Positions 50,865 to 59,380 of a stretch of DNA of 64,000 nt are shown here, one piece after another. The translations under genes and the position numbers were made by a program. How positions within the stretch are numbered: position 1 is the stretch's first letter; every line of letters starts with the position of its first letter. The notes beneath the pieces were generated by a model. The model did not search any database. It saw only the letters and a program-made list of their open reading frames with translations, and was not told the origin of the DNA. Source of the DNA: Alkalispirochaeta sp964496635 (GTDB taxonomy: Bacteria; Spirochaetota; Spirochaetia; DSM-27196; Alkalispirochaetaceae); assembly GCA_964496635.1 (NCBI GenBank), contig CAZCAE010000003.1:78400-142399 (forward strand), written 5' to 3'.

Positions 50865-51524
50865 TTATTCTTCCGGTTCTTCGACGGTTTCGTCGGCCTG
50901 ATCCGTTTCCTCTTCAGCGGCGGCACGCATTGCCATCACTTCGGGATCAAGAACCTCTTCTTCTTCCGTCGCCGATTCAGCCGGTGCTACTGTTGCAGGC
51001 TCCTGGGCAACCGCATCCTCTACGGGTAGTGCAGCAGTATTTTCTTCCCGGGCCTTCTCTTTCTCAATTTCCCGTGAATTGCCGGCCTCTACCGAAACAG
51101 TTACCGTTGCTTCCTGATCACCGTAAAGACGGACTCGCACCTTGAAATTTCCTACCGTCTTTATACTGTTTTCCGGTACTTCCACCCGCTTTCGCTCAAT
51201 TTCAATTCCAAGTGCAGCCAGGTGTTCCACAATTGTTGCGGCATTAACCGAACCGAAGAGCTTTCCGTTTGTTCCGGCAGTCATACTGACTTTCAACGGT
51301 TCACTTTCGATACGTTCTTTCAAACTGGCGGCCTGTTTACGCTTTTCAGCTCTCCGTTCTTCTATAGCGGCCCGGCGGTCTTCAATGTGGGCAATATTCC
51401 GATCATTGTACTCCATGACCAGCCCTTTCGGCAGAAGATAGTTACGGGCATATCCCGGTTTTACAACGACGACATCTCCTTCTTCACCAAGGCTTTCGAC
51501 ATCATTGTTCAATATTACTTTCAT
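50865..51524 (-). CDS. rplI: 50S ribosomal protein L9 with acidic C-terminal extension
   Basis: 219 residues. Residues 1-150 are L9: MKVILNNDVESLG, VVVKPGYARNYLLPKGLV (PGYARNYLLP signature), long connecting helix, and C-terminal domain. About 65 extra residues are Glu/Ala/Pro-rich and acidic; E. coli L9 has 149 in all. Overlaps the DUF2232 gene end by 23 bases. Confidence 0.95.
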   Translation of the reverse strand: MKVILNNDVESLGEEGDVVVVKPGYARNYLLPKGLVMEYNDRNIAHIEDRRAAIEERRAEKRKQAASLKERIESEPLKVSMTAGTNGKLFGSVNAATIVEHLAALGIEIERKRVEVPENSIKTVGNFKVRVRLYGDQEATVTVSVEAGNSREIEKEKAREENTAALPVEDAVAQEPATVAPAESATEEEEVLDPEVMAMRAAAEEETDQADETVEEPEE

Positions 51525-52458
51525 TCGTTTCTCCCCTTTTGTAGTCTATCCACACTTCACTCATTCCGAAGAGCGGCAAACCGATACTCACGATAATGTT
51601 CAGTCCCGGCAGAAACATCAATATCAGTGCACCGGTAACGACCCAACGCTCTGCTGCCGGTCCACCGCCCCGACGGACGATAAGATGTTGCAGAATACCT
51701 ATACCCTGAACCGCGAAAAGAAAACTCGCGATCAACAGAATATTCCAACCGGCCATCTCGATCCACAGCGACACATCCCGAAGCCAGGCAAGAACAACTA
51801 TGGCCAATCCTGCGATGACGACCCAGATTCCGTCTTCAGGAACTCCGGCACGTCTAAGTATACCCGTCGGTACGTGCCCCTTCCGGGCAAAGTTACGACC
51901 GATCCACCAGTTGGCAGCAACCGCTGCAAGCAGCCCGAGACCGATGGTATTAAAAACGATGCGTTGCACCATTTCTATCCATTGGCCTGGATTATCGTTG
52001 ATACCCAGAACCGAAAGCATTCCCGTCAGCTGCTCTGCAAGGGCCCCTTCACCTACAACCGCCTGGTGAAGGAGAAACAGACTCGGTATCGCTCCGAGGA
52101 GAGCAACACCCGTTGCCCCGACCAACCGTGCCCACCATTCGTAATTACGGGCGACGTTGAATACAGACAGGCCCGCCAGAATACCGATAGGCATGAGAGA
52201 ATCCATGAGCAGGATTCGAATAACTCCGGTTCCGGCACCGTCAAACCGCACAGCCTGAAGAAGATGCACAAGAATAATGAGAACCGCCGTTGTCGTCGCA
52301 ACAGCCAGGCCATTTTCCTTACCGTACCGACTGTACACTATCTGAACCGGCACGGCAAAAATAAAAGCGAATACACCGGAGTAAAACAAAAGCACACTCG
52401 CTCCGGCGTATCCTATAAACGGAGTGAGACTCCGGAGATCCACTCCTTGTGATTTCAT
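51502..52458 (-). CDS. DUF2232 family integral membrane protein
   Basis: 318 residues with about eight hydrophobic helices and few charged residues between them, matching the DUF2232 (YybS-like) membrane family that commonly lies between rpsR and rplI. Function unknown; distant likeness to ECF-type membrane proteins. Its end overlaps the rplI start by 23 bases and it follows rpsR by 11. Confidence 0.8.
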   Translation of the reverse strand: MKSQGVDLRSLTPFIGYAGASVLLFYSGVFAFIFAVPVQIVYSRYGKENGLAVATTTAVLIILVHLLQAVRFDGAGTGVIRILLMDSLMPIGILAGLSVFNVARNYEWWARLVGATGVALLGAIPSLFLLHQAVVGEGALAEQLTGMLSVLGINDNPGQWIEMVQRIVFNTIGLGLLAAVAANWWIGRNFARKGHVPTGILRRAGVPEDGIWVVIAGLAIVVLAWLRDVSLWIEMAGWNILLIASFLFAVQGIGILQHLIVRRGGGPAAERWVVTGALILMFLPGLNIIVSIGLPLFGMSEVWIDYKRGETNESNIEQ

Positions 52459-52469
52459 GATTCTCCGGT

Positions 52470-52793
52470 TCAGCTCATCCGAAGAAGGCCAAGATACCGG
52501 GCCCGTTTGATTTCCCGAACGAGCTTCCTCTGATTTTTTGCAGAGGTACCAGTGATGCGCCTCGGAAGAATTTTCCCGCTTTCCGTCAGAAAACGTCTCA
52601 GAATTTCCGGCTGCTTGTAATCTACGGTCAGATTCTGGGTCTTGATTTTATCAACTTTCTTTCGAAAATGACTGCGGCCTCTTGGTCGAAACCCTCGGCC
52701 GTCATCACGACCGTCCCGGTCATCTCCCCGGTCGCCTCGGTCGCCCCTATCACCTCTGTCGGAGTATCCTCTACCTCTCATTTCATCGGACAT
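52470..52793 (-). CDS. rpsR: 30S ribosomal protein S18 with RGD-repeat N-terminus
   Basis: 107 residues (75 in E. coli). The core is KQPEILRRFLTESGKILPRRITGTSAKNQRKL (by its ends KQPEIL and KNQRKL), a standard S18. Ahead of it lie ~40 residues of low-complexity, charge-balanced sequence containing RGDRGDRGDRGDDRDGRDD. Such a tail is probably flexible and RNA- or protein-binding. Located in rpsF-ssb-rpsR. An in-frame ATG four codons later is also possible. Confidence 0.95.
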   Translation of the reverse strand: MSDEMRGRGYSDRGDRGDRGDRGDDRDGRDDGRGFRPRGRSHFRKKVDKIKTQNLTVDYKQPEILRRFLTESGKILPRRITGTSAKNQRKLVREIKRARYLGLLRMS

Positions 52794-52826
52794 CTATATC
52801 CTCCATCATTATTCGTTATCTACTTG

Positions 52827-53315
52827 TCAGAACGGAATTCCGTCGGGAAAATCGTCCTCACCGAAGCTGTCGTCGGAAGAAGAGCCTCCGCCGCCATGGT
52901 TCTGACCTGATGAACTACCCTGCTGGTAGCGATCATCACCCCCCCGGGAACCGGGTGAACTCCCCCCGGCACCACCACCGTCACGTCCCCCGAAGAGCAT
53001 TACATTATTGGCAATAATGCCAACCTTGCTGCGATTCTGGCCTTCCGGCGTCTGCCAGCGGTCTTGTTTCAGTTTTCCTTCTATGCCGACGGGTTTACCC
53101 TTCGTCAAAAACCGCTGAAGAGCTTCAGCGCGGCGACCAAAGACAGTAATATCAAAATAGTGGACTTCATCGACCCAGTTATCGCCTTGTTTCTTCTGAT
53201 CATTGATCGCGATCGCAAATTCGAGAATCGCAAGTCCGCTGTTTGAATACTTCAGTTCTGCATCGCGAACAAGATTTCCGGCCAGGACGACCGTGTTGAT
53301 ACTTGATTGGGCCAT
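52827..53315 (-). CDS. ssb: Single-stranded DNA-binding protein
   Basis: 162 residues: OB fold (INTVVLAGNLVRDAELKY, VHYFDITVFGRRAEAL), a Gly/Ser-rich linker with GGDGGGAGGSS, and the acidic C-terminal tip FGEDDFPDGIPF, the tail that recruits replication proteins (usually DDDIPF). It sits between rpsF and rpsR as in many bacteria. Confidence 0.97.
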   Translation of the reverse strand: MAQSSINTVVLAGNLVRDAELKYSNSGLAILEFAIAINDQKKQGDNWVDEVHYFDITVFGRRAEALQRFLTKGKPVGIEGKLKQDRWQTPEGQNRSKVGIIANNVMLFGGRDGGGAGGSSPGSRGGDDRYQQGSSSGQNHGGGGSSSDDSFGEDDFPDGIPF

Positions 53316-53330
53316 AGAAATTTACCTTTA

Positions 53331-53612
53331 CTATTCTTCTTTGCGCACCATCAGAAAACGGAGAAGTTCGTCCTTGAGACGTAAGGCGTGCTCCGTCTGA
53401 TGAGCCTTTTCCGGATTCATCTTGCAGACATAATAATAATAATGAGCCTGTTTTTGCTTCTTGATGGGAAAGGCAAGAGTCCGGATCCCCATATCTTCTT
53501 CCTTTTCGATCTGGGCTCCGAGCTTAGTTAATTCGGTTCGTACCGTTTCGATGCCGGAATTAAAGATTTCCTGGTCGGCTTGAAACACGCACATGGCTTC
53601 ATAATTTCGCAA
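53331..53612 (-). CDS. rpsF: 30S ribosomal protein S6
   Basis: 93 residues: LRNYEAMCVFQAD, the LAFPIKKQKQAHYYYYVCKM strand pair, and the KDELLRFLMVRKEE end. The TTG at 53612 is chosen as start because AAGGAGG lies eight bases upstream; an ATG-started longer frame (to 53690) includes that ribosome site. It heads the minus-strand cluster down to comFB. Confidence 0.93.
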   Translation of the reverse strand: MRNYEAMCVFQADQEIFNSGIETVRTELTKLGAQIEKEEDMGIRTLAFPIKKQKQAHYYYYVCKMNPEKAHQTEHALRLKDELLRFLMVRKEE

Positions 53613-53725
53613 TAGTTTCCTCCTTATGGACTTGCGACTACCATTATTGATACCCTCAACGGTAGCAAGAAGGTCGGAAGAACGTATCATGTCGGCCGAT
53701 CAGTGTCAACAGAAAGGAATCTACC

Positions 53726-54196
53726 ATGGGTGCGAAAGTGCACTACGAAGACAACCTGTTTTTTCTTCATTCTATTTTACGAACAATCGAGTCGGGCCTT
53801 CGGCTTGATATCGACCCGGAGTATTTCAAGGACAAGATACTGGAAGACGTCTTTTTTATTGATGCAACGCTAATGCGTACCTTTTCATCTTTGAAAGACA
53901 ATGCATTCCTCATTAACAGGGCTTCCTATCTTCGCTCTCTTCGCAGAACGCTGCGCGCGTTTATTGATTTTCTGGCTTCTGTGAACGCCGGAAAACTGGA
54001 AGCAGCGGCTATTCTCGAAGCGTATCGTGACCGACTCGAGAGTTCCATGGAGACGCACCAAAGGACAATACGAGAAATTGACGCCATCCTCGATTCTTTA
54101 GAGCCAGATGATGAGGCGTCGAAGGTAATATCCATGGAAGAGTATGGCTTTCTTCTTTCCCGGACAGAGGAAGCAGACCCGGACGACGAAGAATAG
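53726..54196 (+). CDS. Conserved-looking small helical protein, unknown function
   Basis: 156 residues, acidic, predicted almost wholly helical, no signal or membrane span. ATG preceded by AAAGGA. Opening KVHYEDNLFFLHSILRTIESG and a middle basic helix (SYLRSLRRTLRAFIDFL). I do not recognise a family. It lies divergently beside rpsF and 59 bases before pyk, so could be cotranscribed with pyk. Confidence 0.7.
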   Translation: MGAKVHYEDNLFFLHSILRTIESGLRLDIDPEYFKDKILEDVFFIDATLMRTFSSLKDNAFLINRASYLRSLRRTLRAFIDFLASVNAGKLEAAAILEAYRDRLESSMETHQRTIREIDAILDSLEPDDEASKVISMEEYGFLLSRTEEADPDDEE

Positions 54197-54255
54197 ACCT
54201 GCAGTGGCTTAAAACTCTGGTACGAACCGGCGGTTTTCAGTATCCTGACAGAACG

Positions 54256-56022
54256 ATGCTTCGAAAAACGAAAATTGTTGCTACTATGGGTCCCGCGGTC
54301 GATCACCTGGAGCTGATGAAAGACCTTCTTCGAGAAGGCGTGAACGTAGGCAGATTCAACTTCAGCCATGGGACTCACGACGAACAGGGCGGTCGCATTG
54401 AGATGCTCCGAAGGGCTTCTCAGGAGACGGGAATCCCCGTTGCGTTGCTCCTTGACACAAAAGGACCGGAGATTCGTACCGGAACCATCAAAGACGGAGG
54501 CTCCGTCACCCTGAACAGGGGAGATCAGATTACTCTTACCACCGAAGAAGTAGAGGGCACGGCGTCCTTATTAAGCGTGAGTTACGTAAATCTGCCCGGC
54601 GAAGTCTATCCGGGAGGACACATATTCATCGCCGATGGCTTGGTGGATCTGGAAGTTGAATCGGTTGAGTCCGAACGTATCAATTGCATCGTACGAAACG
54701 GAGGAGTCTTCGGCAGCCGGAAAAATGTGAACGTTCCCGGTGTAAAGACTTCCCTTCCCGCGGTAACCGATAAGGATATTGCAGATATCCAGTTCGCAGT
54801 AAAAATGAACATGGACTTTATCGCAGCGTCATTCGTTCGGAAGCCCAGGGACGTTCAACAGGTTCAGCAACTTATCGATGGAGCGAAATCAACGATTCGA
54901 ATAATTTCCAAAATAGAAGACCAGGAAGGAATGGATAACATAGCCGAAATAACTCGACTTTCTGCGGGAGTAATGGTTGCCCGGGGCGACCTGGGGGTCC
55001 AGCTGGAAACGGCCCAGATTCCACTTGCGCAGAAGCGAATCATTCGGGAATGTAACCTTCAGAACAAGCCGGTAATTACAGCTACGCAGATGCTTGACTC
55101 GATGATTAACAACCCCAAACCTACCCGAGCGGAACTTACCGATGTGGCCAACGCCATTTTCGATGGAACCGACGCGGTCATGTTATCCGGTGAGACTGCA
55201 AGCGGAAAGTTTCCTGTGGAGTCTGTTCGGACCCTGCACAAGATTGCCATTGAAGTGGAACAGTCTCAGGAGTATATCAAGCGCAGTAAAGAGTACTTCT
55301 ACTTTCACAAGACAGAAACGGATATTGCCGACGCGATCACCAAAGCGGCATATGTCGTAGCTACCGATGTGGAAGCTGCAGCAATTGTCGCACCTTCTCT
55401 CCGAGGAAACAGCCCACGACTTCTGTCCAAGTACCGTCCCATGCAGCCGGTTATAGCAGTGACTACTTCGGACGTAGTGTACCGGCAACTACTTATCCAC
55501 TGGGGCATATACCCGATATTGACTGATCATGTCACCGACTCTGATACGATGATTCAGAACGCCCTGCAACTGGCGATGAAAAGCGGCTATATAAAACGAA
55601 ACGATAAAGTCGTAACCGCCGCAGGTATTCCCCTGAACAGTCCTATCATGATGAATACTATCAAGGTTCATTATATGGGCAACATACTGAACCGCGGCCA
55701 ACGCGGGTTTGGTGCGATCTGCAGCGGCAATATCGTCAAAGCCCGCAGCTACGAACAGGCCAAACAGCAACTCAAACTGAGTGGCGAAGAAATTCTTCTG
55801 GTAACAACCCTGACAACAGAATACGAACCTCTTCTGCGCCATATAAAAGGGGTCATTGTTGAATCGGCCCCCGGTGTTCCTTTGGAACGGATTCGGGATA
55901 TTAATCCCGAACTGGTGTTTATATCCGATGTACGGGACGCCTACCGGCAATTTGAACATAATCAGAGCGTCAGCCTGGACGGCGAAGAAAAGATCGTATA
56001 CGAAGGTTACCTTCACAACTGA
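54256..56022 (+). CDS. pyk: Pyruvate kinase with extra C-terminal domain
   Basis: 588 residues. The barrel has KIVATMGP, RFNFSHGTH, LDTKGPEIRTG, the catalytic-site segment MVARGDLGVQL and TATQMLDSMI; then the regulatory domain and about 100 more residues resembling the extra C-terminal (phosphohistidine-like) sequence of Bacillus pyruvate kinase (585 residues), but without its Thr-His-type motif. It makes ATP and pyruvate from PEP, in competition with PtsI. A perfect 12-bp stem plus T-tract directly after the stop (repeat copy C) ends its transcript. Confidence 0.95.
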   Translation: MLRKTKIVATMGPAVDHLELMKDLLREGVNVGRFNFSHGTHDEQGGRIEMLRRASQETGIPVALLLDTKGPEIRTGTIKDGGSVTLNRGDQITLTTEEVEGTASLLSVSYVNLPGEVYPGGHIFIADGLVDLEVESVESERINCIVRNGGVFGSRKNVNVPGVKTSLPAVTDKDIADIQFAVKMNMDFIAASFVRKPRDVQQVQQLIDGAKSTIRIISKIEDQEGMDNIAEITRLSAGVMVARGDLGVQLETAQIPLAQKRIIRECNLQNKPVITATQMLDSMINNPKPTRAELTDVANAIFDGTDAVMLSGETASGKFPVESVRTLHKIAIEVEQSQEYIKRSKEYFYFHKTETDIADAITKAAYVVATDVEAAAIVAPSLRGNSPRLLSKYRPMQPVIAVTTSDVVYRQLLIHWGIYPILTDHVTDSDTMIQNALQLAMKSGYIKRNDKVVTAAGIPLNSPIMMNTIKVHYMGNILNRGQRGFGAICSGNIVKARSYEQAKQQLKLSGEEILLVTTLTTEYEPLLRHIKGVIVESAPGVPLERIRDINPELVFISDVRDAYRQFEHNQSVSLDGEEKIVYEGYLHN

Positions 56023-56088
56023 TACGAAAATAGCCGACGAAGTCGGCTATTTTTATTATTTCGGGTGCCGCGAAACGGCATGCGAAAC
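56023..56088 (-). repeat. Two-hairpin repeat, copy C (serves as pyk terminator)
   Basis: On the minus strand GTTTCGCATG, hairpin 1 TGCCGT-ttc-GCGGCA (56081-56067, one T-G pair), spacer CACCCGAAATAATAA, hairpin 2 with perfect 12-bp arms 56027-56038/56042-56053. On the plus strand hairpin 2 is followed by T-rich sequence and begins five bases after the pyk stop: a textbook intrinsic terminator. Confidence 0.87.
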
Positions 56089-56194
56089 TGATACCAATTC
56101 CGTTTTTGGTACCTACATTTCCGTATGAAACATTCACCCTCCCCCTCTCTTGTGTGTAATCATACGATGATGTAGGATTTCTCCCGGAGGCCCT

Positions 56195-57757
56195 ATGGAA
56201 ACGAAAGCAGACTCAGGCAATTTCCGGGGAAAGATTGAAGAGTTGGCACTTTTTCTCGAAATCAGTCAGGTCCTCGACCAGAGCCTGGATTTGAAACAAG
56301 TCATACAGCCGGTGCTGACGGCGGTAGCCGATAGCCTCGGCATGCTCAGGGGTACCATCACCCTCCTGAATCGAAAATCCGGAGAAATATTTATTGAAGC
56401 GGCATATGGTCTTTCTCCCTCGGAGCGCGAGCGGGGCCGATACCGTCTGGGCGAAGGAATCACAGGAAAAGTTACTCAGTCGGGACAGGCCATGGTCATC
56501 CCCCGGATCAGTGAAGAACCGGAGTTCCTCAACAAAACTGGAGCCCGCCGGGGACGGCAATACCAGGACATCTCCTTCGTGTGTGTTCCTGTAAAAATAG
56601 GCAATGAGACGATCGGCGCCCTGAGCATGGACCGCAAATTTGCCGGGGACAGTAAACTCCAGGAAGATGTGCGAATTCTCACAGTTGTAGCATCCCTGAT
56701 CGCCCAGGCCGTAAAGATCCGGCAGAGTGTCATGGAGGAGCGGGAACAACTCCTTGAAGAAACCAACCGCCTCCACCGGGAGCTGGAAGAGCGATACCGA
56801 CCTTCCAACATCGTCGGAAACAGCAAAGCGATGCAGCACGTGTTTGATATGGTAGCTCAGGTTTCCAGAAGTGACGCCACCGTCCTCATCCGTGGTGAAA
56901 GTGGCACCGGCAAGGAGCTGGTTGCCCAGGCGATTCACTATAACAGCCACCGTGCTGCAAAACCATTGATAAAGGTCAATTGCGCAGCACTTCCCGAAAC
57001 TGTCATTGAGAGCGAGCTGTTCGGCCACGAAAAAGGAGCCTTTACCGGCGCTATTTCGACCCGAAAAGGACGCTTCGAGATGGCAAACGGTGGCACGATT
57101 TTTCTCGATGAAATAGGTGACCTCTCACCCATGACCCAGGTAAAACTCCTTCGGGTCCTTCAGGAAAAGGAGTTCGAACGCGTCGGCGGAAACGAGACGA
57201 TCCGCATCAATGTACGGGTTATTGCCGCTACCAACCGGAATCTGGAAAACGCAATGGAAGAGGGCGTGTTCAGAGAGGACCTCTACTACCGTCTGAATGT
57301 CTTTCCTATTCATATTCCACCGCTGCGGGAGCGGCGCGAAGATATTCTGCTTCTTTCGGATCACTTCATCGCCAAGTATTCTGAAGCGAACCACAAGCCC
57401 ATACACAGGATTTCCACGCCCGCTATTGATCTGCTCATGAACTATCACTGGCCGGGAAACGTCCGGGAGCTTGAAAACTGTGTTGAACGCGCCGTTCTTC
57501 TGAGCGTTGACGGCGTCATTCATTCTCACCATCTGCCTCCAAGTCTGCAGTCCGCTGAGAGTACCAACACCCAGGTTCACGGCACGCTGCAGGAATCACT
57601 GGATAATCTGGAACGGGAACTCCTCATGGATGCCCTGAAATCAACTAAGGGGAATATGGCGAAGGCGGCACGGATGCTGGGAATTACCGAGAGAATTATG
57701 GGGCTCCGGGTAAAAAAACACGAAGTCGATCCCAAGGTTTTTAGTACACGGACGTAG
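56195..57757 (+). CDS. NifA-type sigma-54 dependent activator (GAF-AAA+-HTH)
   Basis: 520 residues: GAF domain (~15-175), AAA+ domain (~205-440) with Walker A GESGTGKE, the sigma-54 contacting loop EKGAFTGA, Walker B GGTIFLDEIGD and PLRERREDI, and a Fis-type C-terminal helix-turn-helix (GNMAKAARMLGI, ERIMGLRVKKH). The arrangement matches NifA/NorR-like regulators. A near-consensus sigma-54 promoter for amtB-glnK lies 170 bases after its stop, making it the likely activator for nitrogen scavenging. GGAGG precedes the ATG. Confidence 0.93.
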   Translation: METKADSGNFRGKIEELALFLEISQVLDQSLDLKQVIQPVLTAVADSLGMLRGTITLLNRKSGEIFIEAAYGLSPSERERGRYRLGEGITGKVTQSGQAMVIPRISEEPEFLNKTGARRGRQYQDISFVCVPVKIGNETIGALSMDRKFAGDSKLQEDVRILTVVASLIAQAVKIRQSVMEEREQLLEETNRLHRELEERYRPSNIVGNSKAMQHVFDMVAQVSRSDATVLIRGESGTGKELVAQAIHYNSHRAAKPLIKVNCAALPETVIESELFGHEKGAFTGAISTRKGRFEMANGGTIFLDEIGDLSPMTQVKLLRVLQEKEFERVGGNETIRINVRVIAATNRNLENAMEEGVFREDLYYRLNVFPIHIPPLRERREDILLLSDHFIAKYSEANHKPIHRISTPAIDLLMNYHWPGNVRELENCVERAVLLSVDGVIHSHHLPPSLQSAESTNTQVHGTLQESLDNLERELLMDALKSTKGNMAKAARMLGITERIMGLRVKKHEVDPKVFSTRT

Positions 57758-57928
57758 CTTCAAGATATTTCGACTACAATTATGTAGTACTTTAGAACCT
57801 TGAATACTATCATGTTGCTTGGTCGAGAAAAACTTCTGTTTTTGTTTGGATAGTCTTAATCTATCTGCCATAACAATTTGTGAACCGAAACGCCTTGCAC
57901 CGAATTTCATATATTTTCTATTTCAAGA

Positions 57929-57945
57929 TTGGCACGACATTTGCA
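57929..57945 (+). promoter_or_regulatory. Sigma-54 promoter of amtB-glnK
   Basis: TTGGCACGACATTTGCA contains TGGCACG-N4-TTGC with GG and GC separated by 10 bases, the -24/-12 pattern. Transcription should begin near 57957. Confidence 0.88.
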
Positions 57946-57977
57946 TACAACCTCGGGTAACGACGTTATTCTACTGA

Positions 57978-58045
57978 GTTTCGCATGCCGCATTGCGGCA
58001 CACGAAAGTAACAAAAATACCCGGCTATCGCCGTGTATTTTCATA
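57978..58045 (+). repeat. Two-hairpin repeat, copy D (in the amtB leader)
   Basis: GTTTCGCATG, hairpin 1 TGCCGC-att-GCGGCA, spacer CACACGAAAGTAACAA, hairpin 2 with arms 58014-58025/58030-58041 (one mismatch), ending 2 bases before AGGAGG of amtB. In mRNA it would lie between the sigma-54 start point and the ribosome site. Confidence 0.87.
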
Positions 58046-58060
58046 TGAGGAGGTATACGT

Positions 58061-59368
58061 ATGAGTCGTCGACTGATGATTGGTGGCGTACTGTTCTTCG
58101 TCCTTGCGATAGGACAGTTGGCGGCACAGGAAGTTCTGCCGGAAGTGGCTGCAGCCTTTGACATGATCTGGCTGACTCTTTCCGGTGCTCTGGTGTTCTT
58201 CATGCAGGCAGGTTTCGCTATGGTTGAGACGGGTTTGACCCGAGCGAAGAACGCTTCGAACATTATCATGAAGAATCTGATGGACTTTTCCGTCGGTGCA
58301 CTGGCGTACTTCATTGTGGGATGGGGTCTCATGTACGGCAGCAGTGCCGCGGGGATCATTGGGACAGATCAGTTCTTCCTGGCAGGTGCTGATTCGGTAC
58401 TGTATCGGGACTGGTTTTTTCAGGTCGTCTTCGCCGCAACCGCAGCGACCATCGTAAGCGGTGCCATGGCGGAACGGACAAAGTATTCAGGTTACCTGCT
58501 CTATTCCGTTGCGATAACCGCTCTTATCTATCCGGTGAGTGGTCACTGGATCTGGAACGGCGGTTGGCTGGCCGAATTGGGCTTTCATGACTTTGCCGGT
58601 TCTACCGTTGTTCACTCCGTGGGAGCGTGGGCCGCGTTTGCCGGAGCCGTCATGATTGGACCCAGGAGGGGCAAATACGTGAAAATTGGTGATCACGTCA
58701 CCGTAAAGGCTATTCAGGGACACAACATGCCGCTCGCCGCTCTGGGAGTCTTTATTCTCTGGTTCGGATGGTACGGTTTTAACGCCGGAAGCACCCTTTC
58801 CGGCATGGATGCCGATATCGCCTACGTGGCAACCACCACAACCCTGGCAGCGTCGGCAGGCGCAATTGCGGCGATGTTTACATCCTGGGTATGGTTCGGT
58901 AAACCGGATCCGTCCATGTCACTGAACGGCGCGCTCGCGGGTCTGGTGGCAATAACTGCGGGAACGTGGGTTATTTCACCGGCCATGTCGATCGTTGTCG
59001 GTCTAATCGGTGGTATTCTTGTCGTCGCGTCGGTTGAGTTTCTGGACAAAGTCCTGCACGTAGACGATCCGGTCGGTGCTGTAAGCGTACACGGCGTTGT
59101 CGGTGTCTGGGGAACCCTGGCGGTAGGTCTCTTCGGCGATCTCTCCAAGATAGATAGCGGCCTTACCAGGGGTGGCCAGATCGGTGTGCAGCTGATTGGT
59201 ATTGTGGCGGTATTCATCTGGGTTATTGTACTTGCATTCCTCCTGTTTGGAGCTCTCAAGCTTTTCGGATTGCTTCGGGTGAAGGAAGAAGACGAACTCC
59301 TGGGACTGGACATTACCGAACACGGGGCGGAGTCCTACAGCGGATTCCAGATCTTTTCAAACATGTAA
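58061..59368 (+). CDS. amtB: Ammonium transporter AmtB
   Basis: 435 residues: a cleavable signal-like first helix (MIGGVLFFVLAIGQLAAQ) and eleven membrane spans. Diagnostic are DMIWLTLSGALVFFMQAGFAMVE (ends DMIWLT and GFAMVE), the first pore His in STVVHSVGAW and the second in VSVHGVVGVWGT. The trimer conducts ammonium across the inner membrane. Followed after 12 bases by a P-II gene that blocks it when nitrogen is plentiful. Confidence 0.97.
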   Translation: MSRRLMIGGVLFFVLAIGQLAAQEVLPEVAAAFDMIWLTLSGALVFFMQAGFAMVETGLTRAKNASNIIMKNLMDFSVGALAYFIVGWGLMYGSSAAGIIGTDQFFLAGADSVLYRDWFFQVVFAATAATIVSGAMAERTKYSGYLLYSVAITALIYPVSGHWIWNGGWLAELGFHDFAGSTVVHSVGAWAAFAGAVMIGPRRGKYVKIGDHVTVKAIQGHNMPLAALGVFILWFGWYGFNAGSTLSGMDADIAYVATTTTLAASAGAIAAMFTSWVWFGKPDPSMSLNGALAGLVAITAGTWVISPAMSIVVGLIGGILVVASVEFLDKVLHVDDPVGAVSVHGVVGVWGTLAVGLFGDLSKIDSGLTRGGQIGVQLIGIVAVFIWVIVLAFLLFGALKLFGLLRVKEEDELLGLDITEHGAESYSGFQIFSNM

Positions 59369-59380
59369 GGAGGGCCTACG

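Larger units (their letters stand above)
57758..58060 (+). promoter_or_regulatory. amtB control region: palindromes, sigma-54 promoter and structured leader
   Basis: 303 bases without a gene. An inverted repeat ACTACA-atta-TGTAGT (57773-57788), flanked by TTCAAG (57759-57764) and CTTGAA (57799-57804), lies about 150 bases before the promoter, a position usual for activator sites. The sigma-54 promoter is at 57929-57945. The predicted ~105-base leader holds repeat copy D and ends with AGGAGG (58048-58053). Confidence 0.7.

Noticed and set aside
51505..52452. 315-codon plus-strand frame opposite the DUF2232 gene
   Set aside because: The minus strand encodes the hydrophobic protein expected between rpsR and rplI; the plus product is polar and meaningless.
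57907..58359. 150-codon minus-strand frame covering the amtB start
   Set aside because: It would run through the sigma-54 promoter and antisense to AmtB; no supporting signals.
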